38,086 bases of DNA from Deltaproteobacteria bacterium (GTDB taxonomy: Bacteria > Desulfobacterota > Desulfarculia > JACQYL01), in assembly GCA_016208165.1 (NCBI GenBank), contig JACQYL010000016.1, positions 1 to 38,086 on the forward strand, written 5' to 3'. Made by a program: the position numbers and the translations under genes. Of this stretch, positions 1 through 7,949 are shown piece after piece. Position 1 is the first letter of the stretch, and each line of letters starts with the position of its first letter. The notes beneath the pieces were generated by a model. It was not told the DNA's origin. It searched no databases and was given only the letters and a program-made list of their open reading frames with translations.

Positions 1-2
1 GC

Positions 3-152
3 AATCATTATGAACACATCATTCGCAATGATGAGGAACTGAACCGTATCCGGGAATACATCATCTGCCACCCTGCACAAAAGGAAATGGATCGGGAAAA
101 TCAGAACGTTGTCGTAGGGACTGGATTAAAACCTGCCCCGGAATGGGTCTGA
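3..152 (+). CDS. REP-associated tyrosine transposase (RAYT), C-terminal end, cut by window edge
   Basis: Only the last 49 residues are inside the window, so the start is not visible. They read NHYEHIIRNDEELNRIREYI, then a CHPAQ segment and DREN, and stop with TGA at 150-152. The YEHIIRN-x-EELNRIREYI-x2-NP pattern is the typical end of IS200-like Y1 transposases of the RAYT group, single-domain HUH nucleases that are domesticated and act on REP-like palindromes. The catalytic HUH and tyrosine motifs lie upstream, outside the window. The window holds several short palindromic repeat families (near 1.0, 5.0, 17 and 31.6 kb) of the general kind RAYTs act on, but which repeat, if any, this protein recognises cannot be told. 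Family assignment is good; activity is unknown. Confidence 0.72.
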   Translation, partial: NHYEHIIRNDEELNRIREYIICHPAQKEMDRENQNVVVGTGLKPAPEWV

Positions 153-154
153 CG

Positions 155-459
155 ATGGAACCTTATTCCCTACACGCATCCGTCCGATATCAAGGACGGC
201 CACGAAAACGGGGACGACTATGTTTTAAAACTTCACAAGAATTGATTACCCTTGAAATTAGAGTGGCCGAATCGATGGGTATGACCCCAAGGAAGTGATG
301 GCATTCGGTAAATCGCGGCAAAGCGTAAAGGCTCGGGCGCTCTTATGTTATCGGGCGCATCGAAAGCTTGGGATGACCGCCACCGAGATTGCCCGGAGGC
401 TCAAGATCACTCAACCGGCGGCAAGTCGCTTGTCGAAATGGGGTGAACAAAAAGAATAA
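155..459 (+). pseudogene. Frameshifted remnant of a RAYT C-terminal DnaA-like/helix-turn-helix domain
   Basis: From 155 the frame reads a basic linker (GRPRKRGR), then LITLEIRVAESMG, and runs into a stop at 296-298. One frame over, the reading continues from about 280 as YDPKEVMAFGKSRQSVKARA, followed by LLCYRAHRKLGMTATEIA and RRLKITQPAASRLSKWG, ending with TAA at 457-459. Joined, this is the DnaA-domain-IV-like DNA-binding tail that long-form REP-associated transposases carry after their catalytic domain, with the helix-turn-helix near MTATEIARRL...QPAASRL. The break requires a one-base indel around 275-280. It directly follows the first transposase end, so it may be that gene's decayed tail after a premature stop at 150, or a second broken copy. 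No ribosome binding site was recognised. The indel could be a sequencing error, but the shift plus the upstream stop favours decay. Confidence 0.6.
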
Positions 460-1489
460 TGATCCAGTTTGATTGGAGAAAAATGGTATAAAGGTATGGA
501 CGTCCCCATTATTTCTTTATTATTGCAAGAAATTCCGAACTTAAGATGGCTTAGTCCTCGTGGACGTTCGGGGTCGATCCTCGCTCCGGGCACGAAGTTG
601 GGCCGAGCAGGGGCTCGGCGTTCCCAGGGGAAAAGGGGTCAAGTCTCGTTTTGACTCTATTTAGGCCAACATCACAGGATGAACCGCAACGAAGAGTCGG
701 TGTCCGTATTGCCGCCTACAAGATACAATTCTCGCCCATCCAGTCCCAAAAGTTCCCAATCCTGCTATTACGTACCAAAACAACGCCATAAAACCTGACG
801 ACTACCGGATGAAGTATTGAGCCAAGGGTCCATTGACAGGGTACGATCTTCCTCCCGACAGTCTTTTTCATCCTATCGTCATCCGGCTGTATCGATGTCT
901 CCGTGGACACGGCCTGCGCCGGTGCATCCAATGCGGCAGGTTTTTACGCATGGGGTGCGACCTCTTGTTGCTTCGCAACTCGGACAACGAGTTGTCCGAG
1001 CCACCCAAGTCTCAAATCAGGGCCGGTCTCCGAGTTGGTATTCTATCAGCCCGTTGAGAAAGCCGGGTCGTTACTGGCCGTTGAAAAAGGATGAGATGCA
1101 AGGCGCGCAAATCCCGAGGAATGGGCGTACATAGAGTACGTCGCATTGACGAGGGATGAAGCGTCACGCCGTTGGCGTGACCGCAGATCGCGTTTTACAA
1201 CGGCCTGCTATGTACAAACGCGCCCTTTCACCCCGGCCCGCTCCCCCGAGTTCGGGGGCGAGGGAATCCAGCCTCCCCGGATCGCGCCGCCTTGATGGTA
1301 TCGCCTCGTCCTTCTTGAAGGTTGCGCTTTGCATTCCCTGAAGCAAGAGCAGGATTGCAGAATGACATTCCGCGGGATCGGTCGCGTCCTGCCGCTTTCC
1401 GAAAAGACCACAAAAACCTTGCTGTTCAACAGGTCGCGACAACGAGCCCGGTTTCCGGATTTGGTCCGAAAATTGCTCTACTCATAAGC
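460..1489. other. Gene-poor stretch flanking the transposase remnant
   Basis: No convincing gene is seen on either strand; the open frames here lack coherent protein character. Near 629-655 a GGGGTCAAGTC...TTTTGACTCT segment resembles the short conserved flank often found beside Y1/RAYT loci, which would put the element's end near 660 (weak, from memory). A structured repeat sits at 954-1006 (separate entry). A 7-bp hairpin, CCCCCGA/TCGGGGG, lies at 1243-1258. The rest shows no recognisable promoter or RNA gene. Confidence 0.5.
954..1006. repeat. Structured interspersed repeat, copy A
   Basis: About 53 bases starting GGTGCGACCTCTTGTTGC and ending GAGCCACCC. It is near-identical to 17225-17278 and partly to 16897-16930. 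It can fold into two hairpins: GTTGC/GCAAC, and CTCGGACAAC/GTTGTCCGAG. Relative to the copy at 17225, stem positions change on both sides together (TC/GA here, GT/AC there), so pairing is kept. This suggests selection on, or mechanistic dependence on, the hairpin, as in REP/BIME-type elements. Confidence 0.75.
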
Positions 1490-1714
1490 ATGCCTATTTA
1501 CGAATATCAATGTTCACACTGCGGATTCAGCTTTGAAAAGCTCGAAGCGACCAGCGCGTCGGTCTTGTGCGAATGCCCTGAATGCGGGAAGGAATCGAAA
1601 CGCACCATGAGCGCCCCGGCGGCGTTTCTGTCCGGCGGCTCTGAGAACCGGGAGCTTTCGGGCAATACGTGTTGCGGTCAGGCGTCCCCTTGCTCGAATC
1701 CCAAACACTGCTGA
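1490..1714 (+). CDS. FmdB family zinc ribbon protein
   Basis: This 74-residue protein begins MPIYEYQCSHCGFSFEKLE, the hallmark opening of the FmdB/CxxC_CXXC_SSSS regulatory-protein family. C8-x2-C11 and C29-x2-C32 form the predicted zinc ribbon. A low-complexity tail follows, ending with further cysteines (TCCGQASPCSNPKHC), also usual for the family. The start at 1490 is chosen because the conserved MPIYEY opening is there; the longer frame upstream has no family similarity, and no strong ribosome binding site is visible. FmdB proteins are small and near-ubiquitous in anaerobes; the founding member was described near a formamidase gene, but a general role is unproven. It is monocistronic here, convergent with the minus-strand operon ending at 1886. 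Confidence 0.85.
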   Translation: MPIYEYQCSHCGFSFEKLEATSASVLCECPECGKESKRTMSAPAAFLSGGSENRELSGNTCCGQASPCSNPKHC

Positions 1715-1826
1715 GGCAAGTGAGGCCGGGAAGCGCCCACGGACTCGGACGACCTGCGGGCCGGACCGCGCTGCCGCTTTCCGCGCGGGGGGCGCCGAGG
1801 TGTGTACACGCCTAAGTTAAGGGAAA

Positions 1827-1858
1827 CCGGGCAATACCGCGGTGACGGGATTGCCCGG
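1827..1858 (-). terminator. Hairpin downstream of the FAD-oxidoreductase operon
   Basis: Inverted repeat CCGGGCAAT (1827-1835) and ATTGCCCGG (1850-1858), a 9-bp stem with a 14-base loop. On the minus strand it is followed by TTTCCCTTAACTT, a mixed T-rich tail. It lies about 28 bases after the stop at 1886 and is the likely end of the minus-strand operon transcript. Confidence 0.5.
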
Positions 1859-1885
1859 CTTCCTTGTGTGCTCGTCCGAGGTCCG

Positions 1886-3241
1886 TTAAAGGCTTTCCTT
1901 GATGGTTTCCACCGCTACTTGTCCGAAAATGCTGGATATCTGCAAACCGGTGCCGGTAGAGGGATAGCTGTCGTAAAAACCGGCCGTGTTGTTGCCGGCT
2001 GCGTACAATCCGGGAACGGGACTTCCGTCCGGTTTGAGCACGCGGGCTTTGGCGTCGATGACGGCGCCTCCCGCGGTGTTGAGGACCATGGGAACGATTT
2101 CGACGGCGTAGAAAGGAGGAGTGGCGAGAGGGGCCAGGAGTTGGGCCGCTTTTCCGAATTCATCGTCCCTGCCCGCACGTGCGTATCCGTTGTACTTTTC
2201 CATGCTCGCCACGAACGAGTCCACCGGTAATCCGATCTGACGGGCAAGGTCCGTGAACGTGTCGGCTTTCTTGATCCTGCCGGCTTCCACCTCTTTTGCG
2301 AGATCGGTAAAGGGATTGCCGGTGCGCAGGGTTTCATCGATAATCACGTATCCCGTGCCGTCCGGTTGATTGTTCAGAGCGTGGGCGAAGTAGGCGTTCC
2401 AGATGGATTCGTCCATGAATCGGACACCGGCCTTGTTCACCACCGCGTAGTTGCTGAACAGAATAAGGTAGAAACTCCGCATTGTGAGCCCCGCCGTGTT
2501 CGGCATTTCCGCTTTGTAGCCTATGCATACTTCCAGGTCCCCGATAGCGGCCCCAGCCTGCTCGGCCAGGCGAATACCGTCTCCTCGGGCCCATCCGGCG
2601 CAGATCATAACGTGGTTTTGAAGATTCACATACTTCTCCACCAGCGTCTTGTTCTTGCCGAATCCGCCCGTGGTGAGCACCACGCCCTTGGCGCGGACTT
2701 CCACGGATTGCCCGTCGTCCGTTTCGGCCCGAACCCCGGCGACCCTTCCGTGTTCAATGATGAGTTCCTTGGCTCCGGTTTTGAGCAGGATTTGAACCCC
2801 CAGGGCCTCGGCGCGTTCTTTCATCTTGACTACGTACTGGGCGCCCATGCCTTCGTTCTGGTGCACCCTGGGCACGGTTGTGGGCCCGTGGGTGTGAATC
2901 TCTTTGGTCTGCACGACCCCCTGTTTCGCCAACCATTCGATGTTGGAGGCGCAGCGGTCCGCCAACACCCGGACCAGGTCCGGCCGGCAGCGGTAAGAAG
3001 AATAGTCCATAAAGTACCGATACAGATCGCCTTTGGAATCCTGAATGCCTTTTTCTTTCTGCAGGGCTGTCTCGGCGCCCACCCAGAAACCGGCCGCGAT
3101 CATGGCGTCGCCGCCGCAGGAACCCAGCTTTTCCAACACCACCGCTTTCAAGCCCAATTCCCGGGCGCGTACCGCACCGCAAAGCCCGGCTGAACCGCCT
3201 CCTACAAATACGACGTCCGTTTCCACTACTTTTGAAGCCAT
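1886..3241 (-). CDS. FAD-dependent oxidoreductase (FAD_binding_2 family, ketosteroid-dehydrogenase-like C-terminus)
   Basis: A 451-residue flavoprotein with an N-terminal Rossmann motif, VGGGSAG at 13-19, an acid-ending second strand (AVVLEK), and the family's late FAD loop GLYAAGNNTAG. The fold matches the fumarate reductase/3-ketosteroid dehydrogenase superfamily, but the C-terminus reads YPSTGTGLQIS rather than the fumarate-reductase HG-x-NRLGG pattern that carries the substrate His and Arg. It is therefore unlikely to be a fumarate reductase; the YP-x2-G-x-G pattern is nearer to ketosteroid 1-dehydrogenase-like enzymes that introduce or reduce a double bond next to a ketone. No signal peptide or heme motif is present, so it should be cytoplasmic. 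The start at 3241 has AAGGAG at 6-7 bases spacing. It is the last gene of a five-gene operon with acyl-CoA dehydrogenase and thiolase genes, suggesting action on a CoA-ester or alicyclic intermediate. The substrate is unknown. Confidence 0.8.
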   Translation of the reverse strand: MASKVVETDVVFVGGGSAGLCGAVRARELGLKAVVLEKLGSCGGDAMIAAGFWVGAETALQKEKGIQDSKGDLYRYFMDYSSYRCRPDLVRVLADRCASNIEWLAKQGVVQTKEIHTHGPTTVPRVHQNEGMGAQYVVKMKERAEALGVQILLKTGAKELIIEHGRVAGVRAETDDGQSVEVRAKGVVLTTGGFGKNKTLVEKYVNLQNHVMICAGWARGDGIRLAEQAGAAIGDLEVCIGYKAEMPNTAGLTMRSFYLILFSNYAVVNKAGVRFMDESIWNAYFAHALNNQPDGTGYVIIDETLRTGNPFTDLAKEVEAGRIKKADTFTDLARQIGLPVDSFVASMEKYNGYARAGRDDEFGKAAQLLAPLATPPFYAVEIVPMVLNTAGGAVIDAKARVLKPDGSPVPGLYAAGNNTAGFYDSYPSTGTGLQISSIFGQVAVETIKESL

Positions 3242-3305
3242 GCCGTACTCCTTTCGGTTTTAAAGAAGGCCAAGTTGCAAGACGTTCAAATCGGTATAAT
3301 TGGTA

Positions 3306-4463
3306 TCAGAGGGTACCGGCGATGACGATCTTCTGAATCTGACTGGTTCCCTCATAGATTTGGGTAATCTTGGCGTCACGCATCATGCGTTCTACCGGGT
3401 ATTCCTTGATATATCCGTAGCCGCCCAGAAACTGGACCGCGTCCGTGGTAACTCTCATAGCCGTTTCAGCCGCATACAGCTTCGCCATGGCCGAGTAACG
3501 CACCAGTTGCTTGGGGAGTTTGTCCAGATTCTTCGGAAGGTTTTCATACGCGGACGCCGCCTTATAGGTCAGTTGTCTCGCGGCTTCTATCTGGGTCGCC
3601 AGATCGGCCGCCATCCATTGAATCCCCTGATTCGAGAACACCGGGCTGCCGAACTGAACCCGTTCTTTCGTATACTGAACGGAATAGTCTAAAGCGCCCT
3701 GTGCGATACCCAGCGCCTGAGCGGCAACCGGAATTCTGGTGAAATCCAACGTCTTCATCAGGATGGAAAAACCGACACCCTCGGCGCCGATCAGGTTGGC
3801 CGCCGGTATTCGGACGTCTTCGAATATAAGCTCCACCGTGGAAGAGGATCGAAGTCCGAGTTTGTTTTCCTTCTTTCCAATCTGAAATCCCGGAGTGCCT
3901 TTTTCCAGGATGAACATGCTGATCCCTTTGTGGCCCGGAACCGAGGTGTCGGTCTTGGCGGCCACGGTAAGCACATCGGCCGCGTCACCATGGGAAATGA
4001 AGATCTTGGCGCCGTTCAGTACATAGTGATCCCCGTCTTTGACGGCCTTGGTCTTGAGACCGGACACGTCCGATCCGGCGTTGGGTTCGGTGAGAGCAAA
4101 GGCGATCAGCTTTTCTCCTGTCGCCAGATCGGGCAGATATTTTTCCTTCTGTTCTTTGCTGCCGGCCAGAAATATGGGCATGGCGCCCAATTCATGCACC
4201 AGCAACAGGCCGGCGGTTGAGGAACACACCTTGGCTATTTCCTCGATAGCCAGACAAAGGGCCAGCATTCCCATCTGAGAACCGCCGTACTCCTCTGGAA
4301 AATCGGCGCCGAACAGAGCGTTTTCCCGGAGCAGCTCCACCATTTCCCATGAGAATTTGCCTTCCTCGTCGCGCTTTTCCGCTCCGGGCGCGATCTGTTC
4401 TTTTGCCATCCGCGCCACGGTGTCTTTCAGCATCTGCTGTTCTTCAGTAAGGTCGTATGACAT
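3306..4463 (-). CDS. Acyl-CoA dehydrogenase
   Basis: A 385-residue enzyme of normal family length, oxidising an acyl-CoA to the 2,3-enoyl-CoA with FAD and passing electrons to an electron-transferring flavoprotein. Landmarks: the N-terminal helical domain (DLTEEQQMLKDTVARMAKEQ), the FAD/substrate signature FALTEPNAGSDVSGLKT, the beta-domain segment NGAKIFISHGDAADV, and near the end YEGTSQIQK with the candidate catalytic Glu371 in the short-chain-dehydrogenase position. The segment ERVQFGSPV is also typical. An AAGGAG ribosome binding site precedes the start at 4463. It lies 64 bases upstream of the FAD oxidoreductase and 125 bases downstream of the small unknown gene, in one transcription unit with the thiolase and HMGCS-like/DUF35 genes. 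No ETF genes are in the window. Substrate specificity cannot be read from sequence. Confidence 0.92.
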   Translation of the reverse strand: MSYDLTEEQQMLKDTVARMAKEQIAPGAEKRDEEGKFSWEMVELLRENALFGADFPEEYGGSQMGMLALCLAIEEIAKVCSSTAGLLLVHELGAMPIFLAGSKEQKEKYLPDLATGEKLIAFALTEPNAGSDVSGLKTKAVKDGDHYVLNGAKIFISHGDAADVLTVAAKTDTSVPGHKGISMFILEKGTPGFQIGKKENKLGLRSSSTVELIFEDVRIPAANLIGAEGVGFSILMKTLDFTRIPVAAQALGIAQGALDYSVQYTKERVQFGSPVFSNQGIQWMAADLATQIEAARQLTYKAASAYENLPKNLDKLPKQLVRYSAMAKLYAAETAMRVTTDAVQFLGGYGYIKEYPVERMMRDAKITQIYEGTSQIQKIVIAGTL

Positions 4464-4588
4464 GCTCCACTCCTTCTATTCTGATCGTGCAGGAATTCGA
4501 ATGATGATCTTTTATGGACAGCGTCTCCGGTGTGATCAAAGACAACGAGCCGTGCGCGTCGATGGGAAGCGGTCCGAGGGCCTTCCGA

Positions 4589-4957
4589 TTATCCGTGTTT
4601 AATGTCGAATCGGTCGTCGGGTTCCTGGAATTGAACCTGTTGAACGTATTCCTTCTCTTTAAGGATGCGAACGATCGCGTGCCGGGTCTCTTCATCGACA
4701 ATGGGTTCCACCTCGGACACCCAGAGTCCCCGATCGTTTTTGCGGACCTGATGCCGGATCATGTATCCGGGTACAAAAGCGTAGCGACACCCCCAGGTCC
4801 CGCAACAGGCCCGATCTACAAAGGCGTGGCCGACGGCGTACAAGACCTGCCTCCCGTCTTTCTCGATCCGGCCTTCGCGTTCAAATACGTACCCGCCGGC
4901 GAGAAAGCGTATCTCTTCGTTCAATTCGTGAACGTGCTCCCTGGTCGTTTGGCTCAC
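4589..4957 (-). CDS. Conserved-looking small protein of unknown function
   Basis: A 122-residue protein I do not recognise. It starts with GTG at 4957 (SQTTREHVHELNEEIRFLAG follows), preceded by GGAG about nine bases upstream. The middle holds a Cys-rich patch, ACCGTWGCRYAFVPGYM, followed by a charged, probably alpha-beta C-terminal half (SEVEPIVDEETRHAIVRILK). No signal peptide or membrane segment is seen. Its position between a thiolase gene and an acyl-CoA dehydrogenase gene, in the same direction, makes it likely part of that operon. The CCxxxGC patch could bind a metal or form a disulfide; this is only a guess. The frame is unbroken, with codon use like the neighbours, which supports a real gene. 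Confidence 0.65.
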   Translation of the reverse strand: MSQTTREHVHELNEEIRFLAGGYVFEREGRIEKDGRQVLYAVGHAFVDRACCGTWGCRYAFVPGYMIRHQVRKNDRGLWVSEVEPIVDEETRHAIVRILKEKEYVQQVQFQEPDDRFDIKHG

Positions 4958-5019
4958 TGATGACTTCTCCGTACTCCGAATTTCATCTCGTTCATCTCGT
5001 TCCCAAGTTCATCTCTTAC

Positions 5020-5048
5020 CTCGTTCCCAAGTTCAACTTGGGAACGAG
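5020..5048. repeat. Near-perfect palindrome (REP-like), arm CTCGTTCCCAAGTT
   Basis: Two exact 14-base arms, CTCGTTCCCAAGTT and AACTTGGGAACGAG, separated by a single C. Degenerate pieces of the same unit flank it: CTCGTTCCCAAGTTC at about 4997-5010, and AACTTGGGGACGAG near 5061-5074. It sits in the 133-base gap between the thiolase stop and the GTG start of the small gene, inside the presumed operon. It resembles dispersed palindromic repeats of many bacterial genomes and could affect mRNA stability or partial termination. Confidence 0.8.
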
Positions 5049-5090
5049 ACAACGAGACCTAACTTGGGGACGAGACCTAAGGGCCGGATC

Positions 5091-6299
5091 TTATGAATTA
5101 CCCAGAATGGCCACGCTGCAGACCAGGCTTCCGGCCAGGCCTCCGTGATTGTGAGCCAGCCCGATTCTGGGATCGCCTTTTAACTGTCGCTGTTCAGGTT
5201 CCGCCTTCCCCTGCAGCTGTTTGTAAATCTCATACAGCATTCGGATGCCGGAGGCCCCGATGGGATGACCGAAGCACTTCAATCCCCCGTCGCTCTGGCA
5301 GGGTATCTTGCCGTCGAGATCGTAGAAACCGTTTTCAAAATCCTCTCCGCCTTTTCCCATCGGAGAAATCTGAAGGCTTTCGACCGTGACCAATTCACTG
5401 ATGGAAAAACAATCGTGCACTTCCATCAGGCTGATCTCTTCTCGAGGTTTGGTGATGCCCGCCTCTTCGTAGGCCTTGATTCCGGCGATGCGGGTGGACT
5501 CCAAATGAACGCCGTTCCAGCTCTGATGAAGGATGCCTGTTGCAGGGGTGAGCGATAGCTGGAGGGCCTTGACATAGATGGGATCGGGCCTGAAATCCTT
5601 GGCCATGTCCGCCCGGACCACAATAGCGGCAGCCGCCCCGTCGCTCACGCCGCAGCAGTCAAACAGCCCCAGCGGCCAGGCAATGACAGGAGCCTTCAGC
5701 ATGGCTTCGATGGGAACTTCCTTGCGGAGGTGCGCACGGGGGTTCATAGCCCCGTTCTTATGGCTTTTGTAGGATATCCTCGACAGAATTCGTTTGCCCT
5801 GTTCGGGGGACAATCCGTACTTCTCGAAATAGGCGGTGGCCACCATTGCGAACATGCCGGGAGCCGTCAGGTTCGGCATGTAAAACAGGTTTTCCGTGCC
5901 CATTACGGTTCCAAAATCGGGTAAGCCGCCGTAGCCCGTGTCCTTGAGCTTTTCCGCGCCGAGCGCCAGGGCGATATCGCAAGCGCCCGAAGCGACGGCA
6001 TAGCATGCTCCCCTGAACGCTTCCGTTCCCGTGGTGCAAAAATTCTCCACTCGGGTTACTGGTATATTTTGCAGTTTAAGCGCCCTGGCCATCGGCACGG
6101 CCCCGCTTCCCGCATTCACATCAGGAAACGCGCTGCCAAACCACGCCGCCTGGATGTCTTTCTTCTCTATGCCCGCGTCCGCGAGGGCTTCTTTAAACGC
6201 GTCGACAATGAGGTCTTCTTCGCTTGTATCCCATAATTCTCCAAATCGGGTGCACCCCATGCCAATGACTGCAACTTTGTCTCTAATTCCGGTTCCCAT
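5091..6299 (-). CDS. Thiolase (SCP-x/acetyl-CoA acetyltransferase-like)
   Basis: A 402-residue thiolase-fold protein of the lipid-transfer/SCP-x class that cleaves or forms beta-ketoacyl-CoA thioesters. The candidate nucleophile is Cys88 in RVENFCTTGTEAFR. The His motifs MEVHDCFS and CFGHPIGASG, and the closing NHGGLAGSLVCSVAILG, complete the active site, so it looks catalytically intact. It starts 28 bases after the stop of the HMGCS-like/DUF35 fusion. This pairing is typical: DUF35 proteins assist thiolases in channelling acyl-CoA (archaeal thiolase/HMGCS/DUF35 complex) and in benzoylsuccinyl-CoA cleavage (BbsAB). The two adjacent products are therefore probably one complex. In a degradation operon the expected direction is thiolysis, releasing acetyl-CoA or another acyl-CoA. 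The substrate is not deducible. Confidence 0.9.
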   Translation of the reverse strand: MGTGIRDKVAVIGMGCTRFGELWDTSEEDLIVDAFKEALADAGIEKKDIQAAWFGSAFPDVNAGSGAVPMARALKLQNIPVTRVENFCTTGTEAFRGACYAVASGACDIALALGAEKLKDTGYGGLPDFGTVMGTENLFYMPNLTAPGMFAMVATAYFEKYGLSPEQGKRILSRISYKSHKNGAMNPRAHLRKEVPIEAMLKAPVIAWPLGLFDCCGVSDGAAAAIVVRADMAKDFRPDPIYVKALQLSLTPATGILHQSWNGVHLESTRIAGIKAYEEAGITKPREEISLMEVHDCFSISELVTVESLQISPMGKGGEDFENGFYDLDGKIPCQSDGGLKCFGHPIGASGIRMLYEIYKQLQGKAEPEQRQLKGDPRIGLAHNHGGLAGSLVCSVAILGNS

Positions 6300-6327
6300 T
6301 ATCTATATCCTCCGTCCAAAGTTCGTC

Positions 6328-7773
6328 TTACACCGGTACGGCTTTCCAAAAATAGGAGTATATTCCCCGCCGCTTATCGGCAAATTTGCGACGGAAACTC
6401 ATCCTGACCTGTGCCCCCCCCTTCAGGGAGTCCAGCTCGCAGTCCGTGATGTCCAGGTAGAGTCTTCCGCCCTCGTCAAAGTCGATCAAACCGTACATGC
6501 CCGGCGGATCCCAGCTGAACGCCAGATTGTCGCCCGTGTAGGAGTTGATGCGTCCGATTTTGTCATGGAAGAAATAGTCCTCCATCTGATCTATGGTTCC
6601 GCATTCCGGATTGACGCATACCCGCTGGGCGGGAAACTGGGGAGTGCCGCATTCCTTGCACTTTGAACCACACAGGGCGGCCATGGTCTTACCTTCCCTG
6701 AACATGACCGACATCCGGGCCATGGGCATCTCTTCGCCACGGATGCCGACGTCAACGGGAAGCAGATCCCGAAAAACCAGGTACTTGGAATAGCTCCCCA
6801 GGTCCTTTTTCGAATCGAGGTGGCCCTTGACTCCCTGGCGCGGCTCGATCTTATTGATATTTCCGGTAACTTGGAAGAGCAGTGCGTCGGCCCCGCTGCC
6901 AAAACCCAGGACCGCGATCTTGTCCCCCGGTTTGGCGTCCTCGAGGGCGGCGACCAACATCATGGACGCCAGCGCGGAACCACTGTCTCCCATAACGTTC
7001 ATCAGGTTGTCCTGTACCTGTTCGGGCCGGAATCCCAACTGCTTGGCGAGCCCTTCCGTCACTTTGATAAAAGGACAGGCAACCACCAGCTTCGAAATAT
7101 CGGCGGCCTTTACGCCACATTTGCCCATCAGACCGGCGATCGCCTGAGGGATGATCTTTCCGTATCCTTCGTCCCGAATCCATCGCTCTTCCCAGCCTTG
7201 GGGGGACCTTTCTCCCTGCGTACGACGAAAATCGGGGAAATCCCGCGTATAGAAATAGCTGCCTTTCAACTCGGCGATGACGTTTTCCTTGCCGATGAGG
7301 AGGGCTGACGCGCCGTCGCCGGACATATGTTCCAAAGCGCTTCCGGGCTTTCCCAACCGGGTGTCGGACGCGCATACCAGAAAGGTGTTCACCGCTCCGG
7401 ATGCTACTGCATCGCACGCGGATGCGAGGGCGGTGGTGCCCGATTTCAGCGAAGCGGTGAAGTCCGCTGTTCGAATATCCGGCCTCAAAGCAAGGGCCGC
7501 AGAACAGATCGCCGCGTTCTGTCGCTCGAGATAGGGCAGCGTTGTCGAGCCGAGGAATAGTCCGTCCACCCGCTCTCGCGCGAACCCTTTCAGACAATCC
7601 ATCGCCGCCGCTACGGACATGGTGATGCTGTCCTCGTCGTAGTTTGCAACCGCTTTTTCCCCTCTTGCCAGACCCGCCGTGGCGGCATTAAACCATCCGA
7701 TAGACTGAAAAATGCTTCCGCGATTCAGCCTATAGCGCGGAACGTATGCGCCATAAGAAACGATGCCAACCAT
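6328..7773 (-). CDS. HMG-CoA-synthase-like domain fused to a DUF35 zinc-ribbon/OB-fold domain
   Basis: 481 residues. Residues 1 to about 330 have the 3-hydroxy-3-methylglutaryl-CoA synthase-like thiolase fold (opening MVGIVSYGAYVPRYRLNR, then HMSGDGASALLIG and VLGFGSGADALLFQ). Residues about 345-481 are a DUF35 domain with zinc ligands C372, C375, C386 and C391 and an OB-fold (DKIGRINSYTGDNLAF). The synthase nucleophile region reads ADFTASLKSGT; against the archaeal pattern ADFEFACKAGT (from memory) the Cys position is Leu109, so acyl-Cys chemistry is probably lost and the domain may be a scaffold for its thiolase partner. The start at 7773 has GAGGAGG seven bases upstream. It is the first gene of the five-gene operon, with the thiolase immediately downstream. 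A dyad at 7796-7810 lies just before the start. Confidence 0.85.
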   Translation of the reverse strand: MVGIVSYGAYVPRYRLNRGSIFQSIGWFNAATAGLARGEKAVANYDEDSITMSVAAAMDCLKGFARERVDGLFLGSTTLPYLERQNAAICSAALALRPDIRTADFTASLKSGTTALASACDAVASGAVNTFLVCASDTRLGKPGSALEHMSGDGASALLIGKENVIAELKGSYFYTRDFPDFRRTQGERSPQGWEERWIRDEGYGKIIPQAIAGLMGKCGVKAADISKLVVACPFIKVTEGLAKQLGFRPEQVQDNLMNVMGDSGSALASMMLVAALEDAKPGDKIAVLGFGSGADALLFQVTGNINKIEPRQGVKGHLDSKKDLGSYSKYLVFRDLLPVDVGIRGEEMPMARMSVMFREGKTMAALCGSKCKECGTPQFPAQRVCVNPECGTIDQMEDYFFHDKIGRINSYTGDNLAFSWDPPGMYGLIDFDEGGRLYLDITDCELDSLKGGAQVRMSFRRKFADKRRGIYSYFWKAVPV

Positions 7774-7795
7774 GTGCTTACCTCCTCTTGAGATC

Positions 7796-7810
7796 CACTA
7801 TCTGATAGTG
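7796..7810. promoter_or_regulatory. Possible operator: dyad CACTAT-CTG-ATAGTG
   Basis: A perfect 6-3-6 inverted repeat 23 bases upstream of the ATG of the first operon gene, just before its ribosome binding site. Its position fits a repressor operator or an mRNA-leader stem. No matching regulator gene is adjacent, and no clear -35/-10 pair was found. Confidence 0.35.
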
Positions 7811-7949
7811 ATTTATCCGAACCTCCGTTTAAGGATACCCGATTCTCGCGTACTCGAGAGCCTTGGTTTCAGTCCTTGAGGGCCACGAGTCCTTCAATGC
7901 CCGAAATACAAGAAAGCCTGCCGACCCGAGCACGCCGTACGTCCGAACA

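Noticed and set aside
2366-3193. Plus-strand open frame of 275 codons
   Set aside because: Shadow of the FAD oxidoreductase gene; no recognisable protein features.
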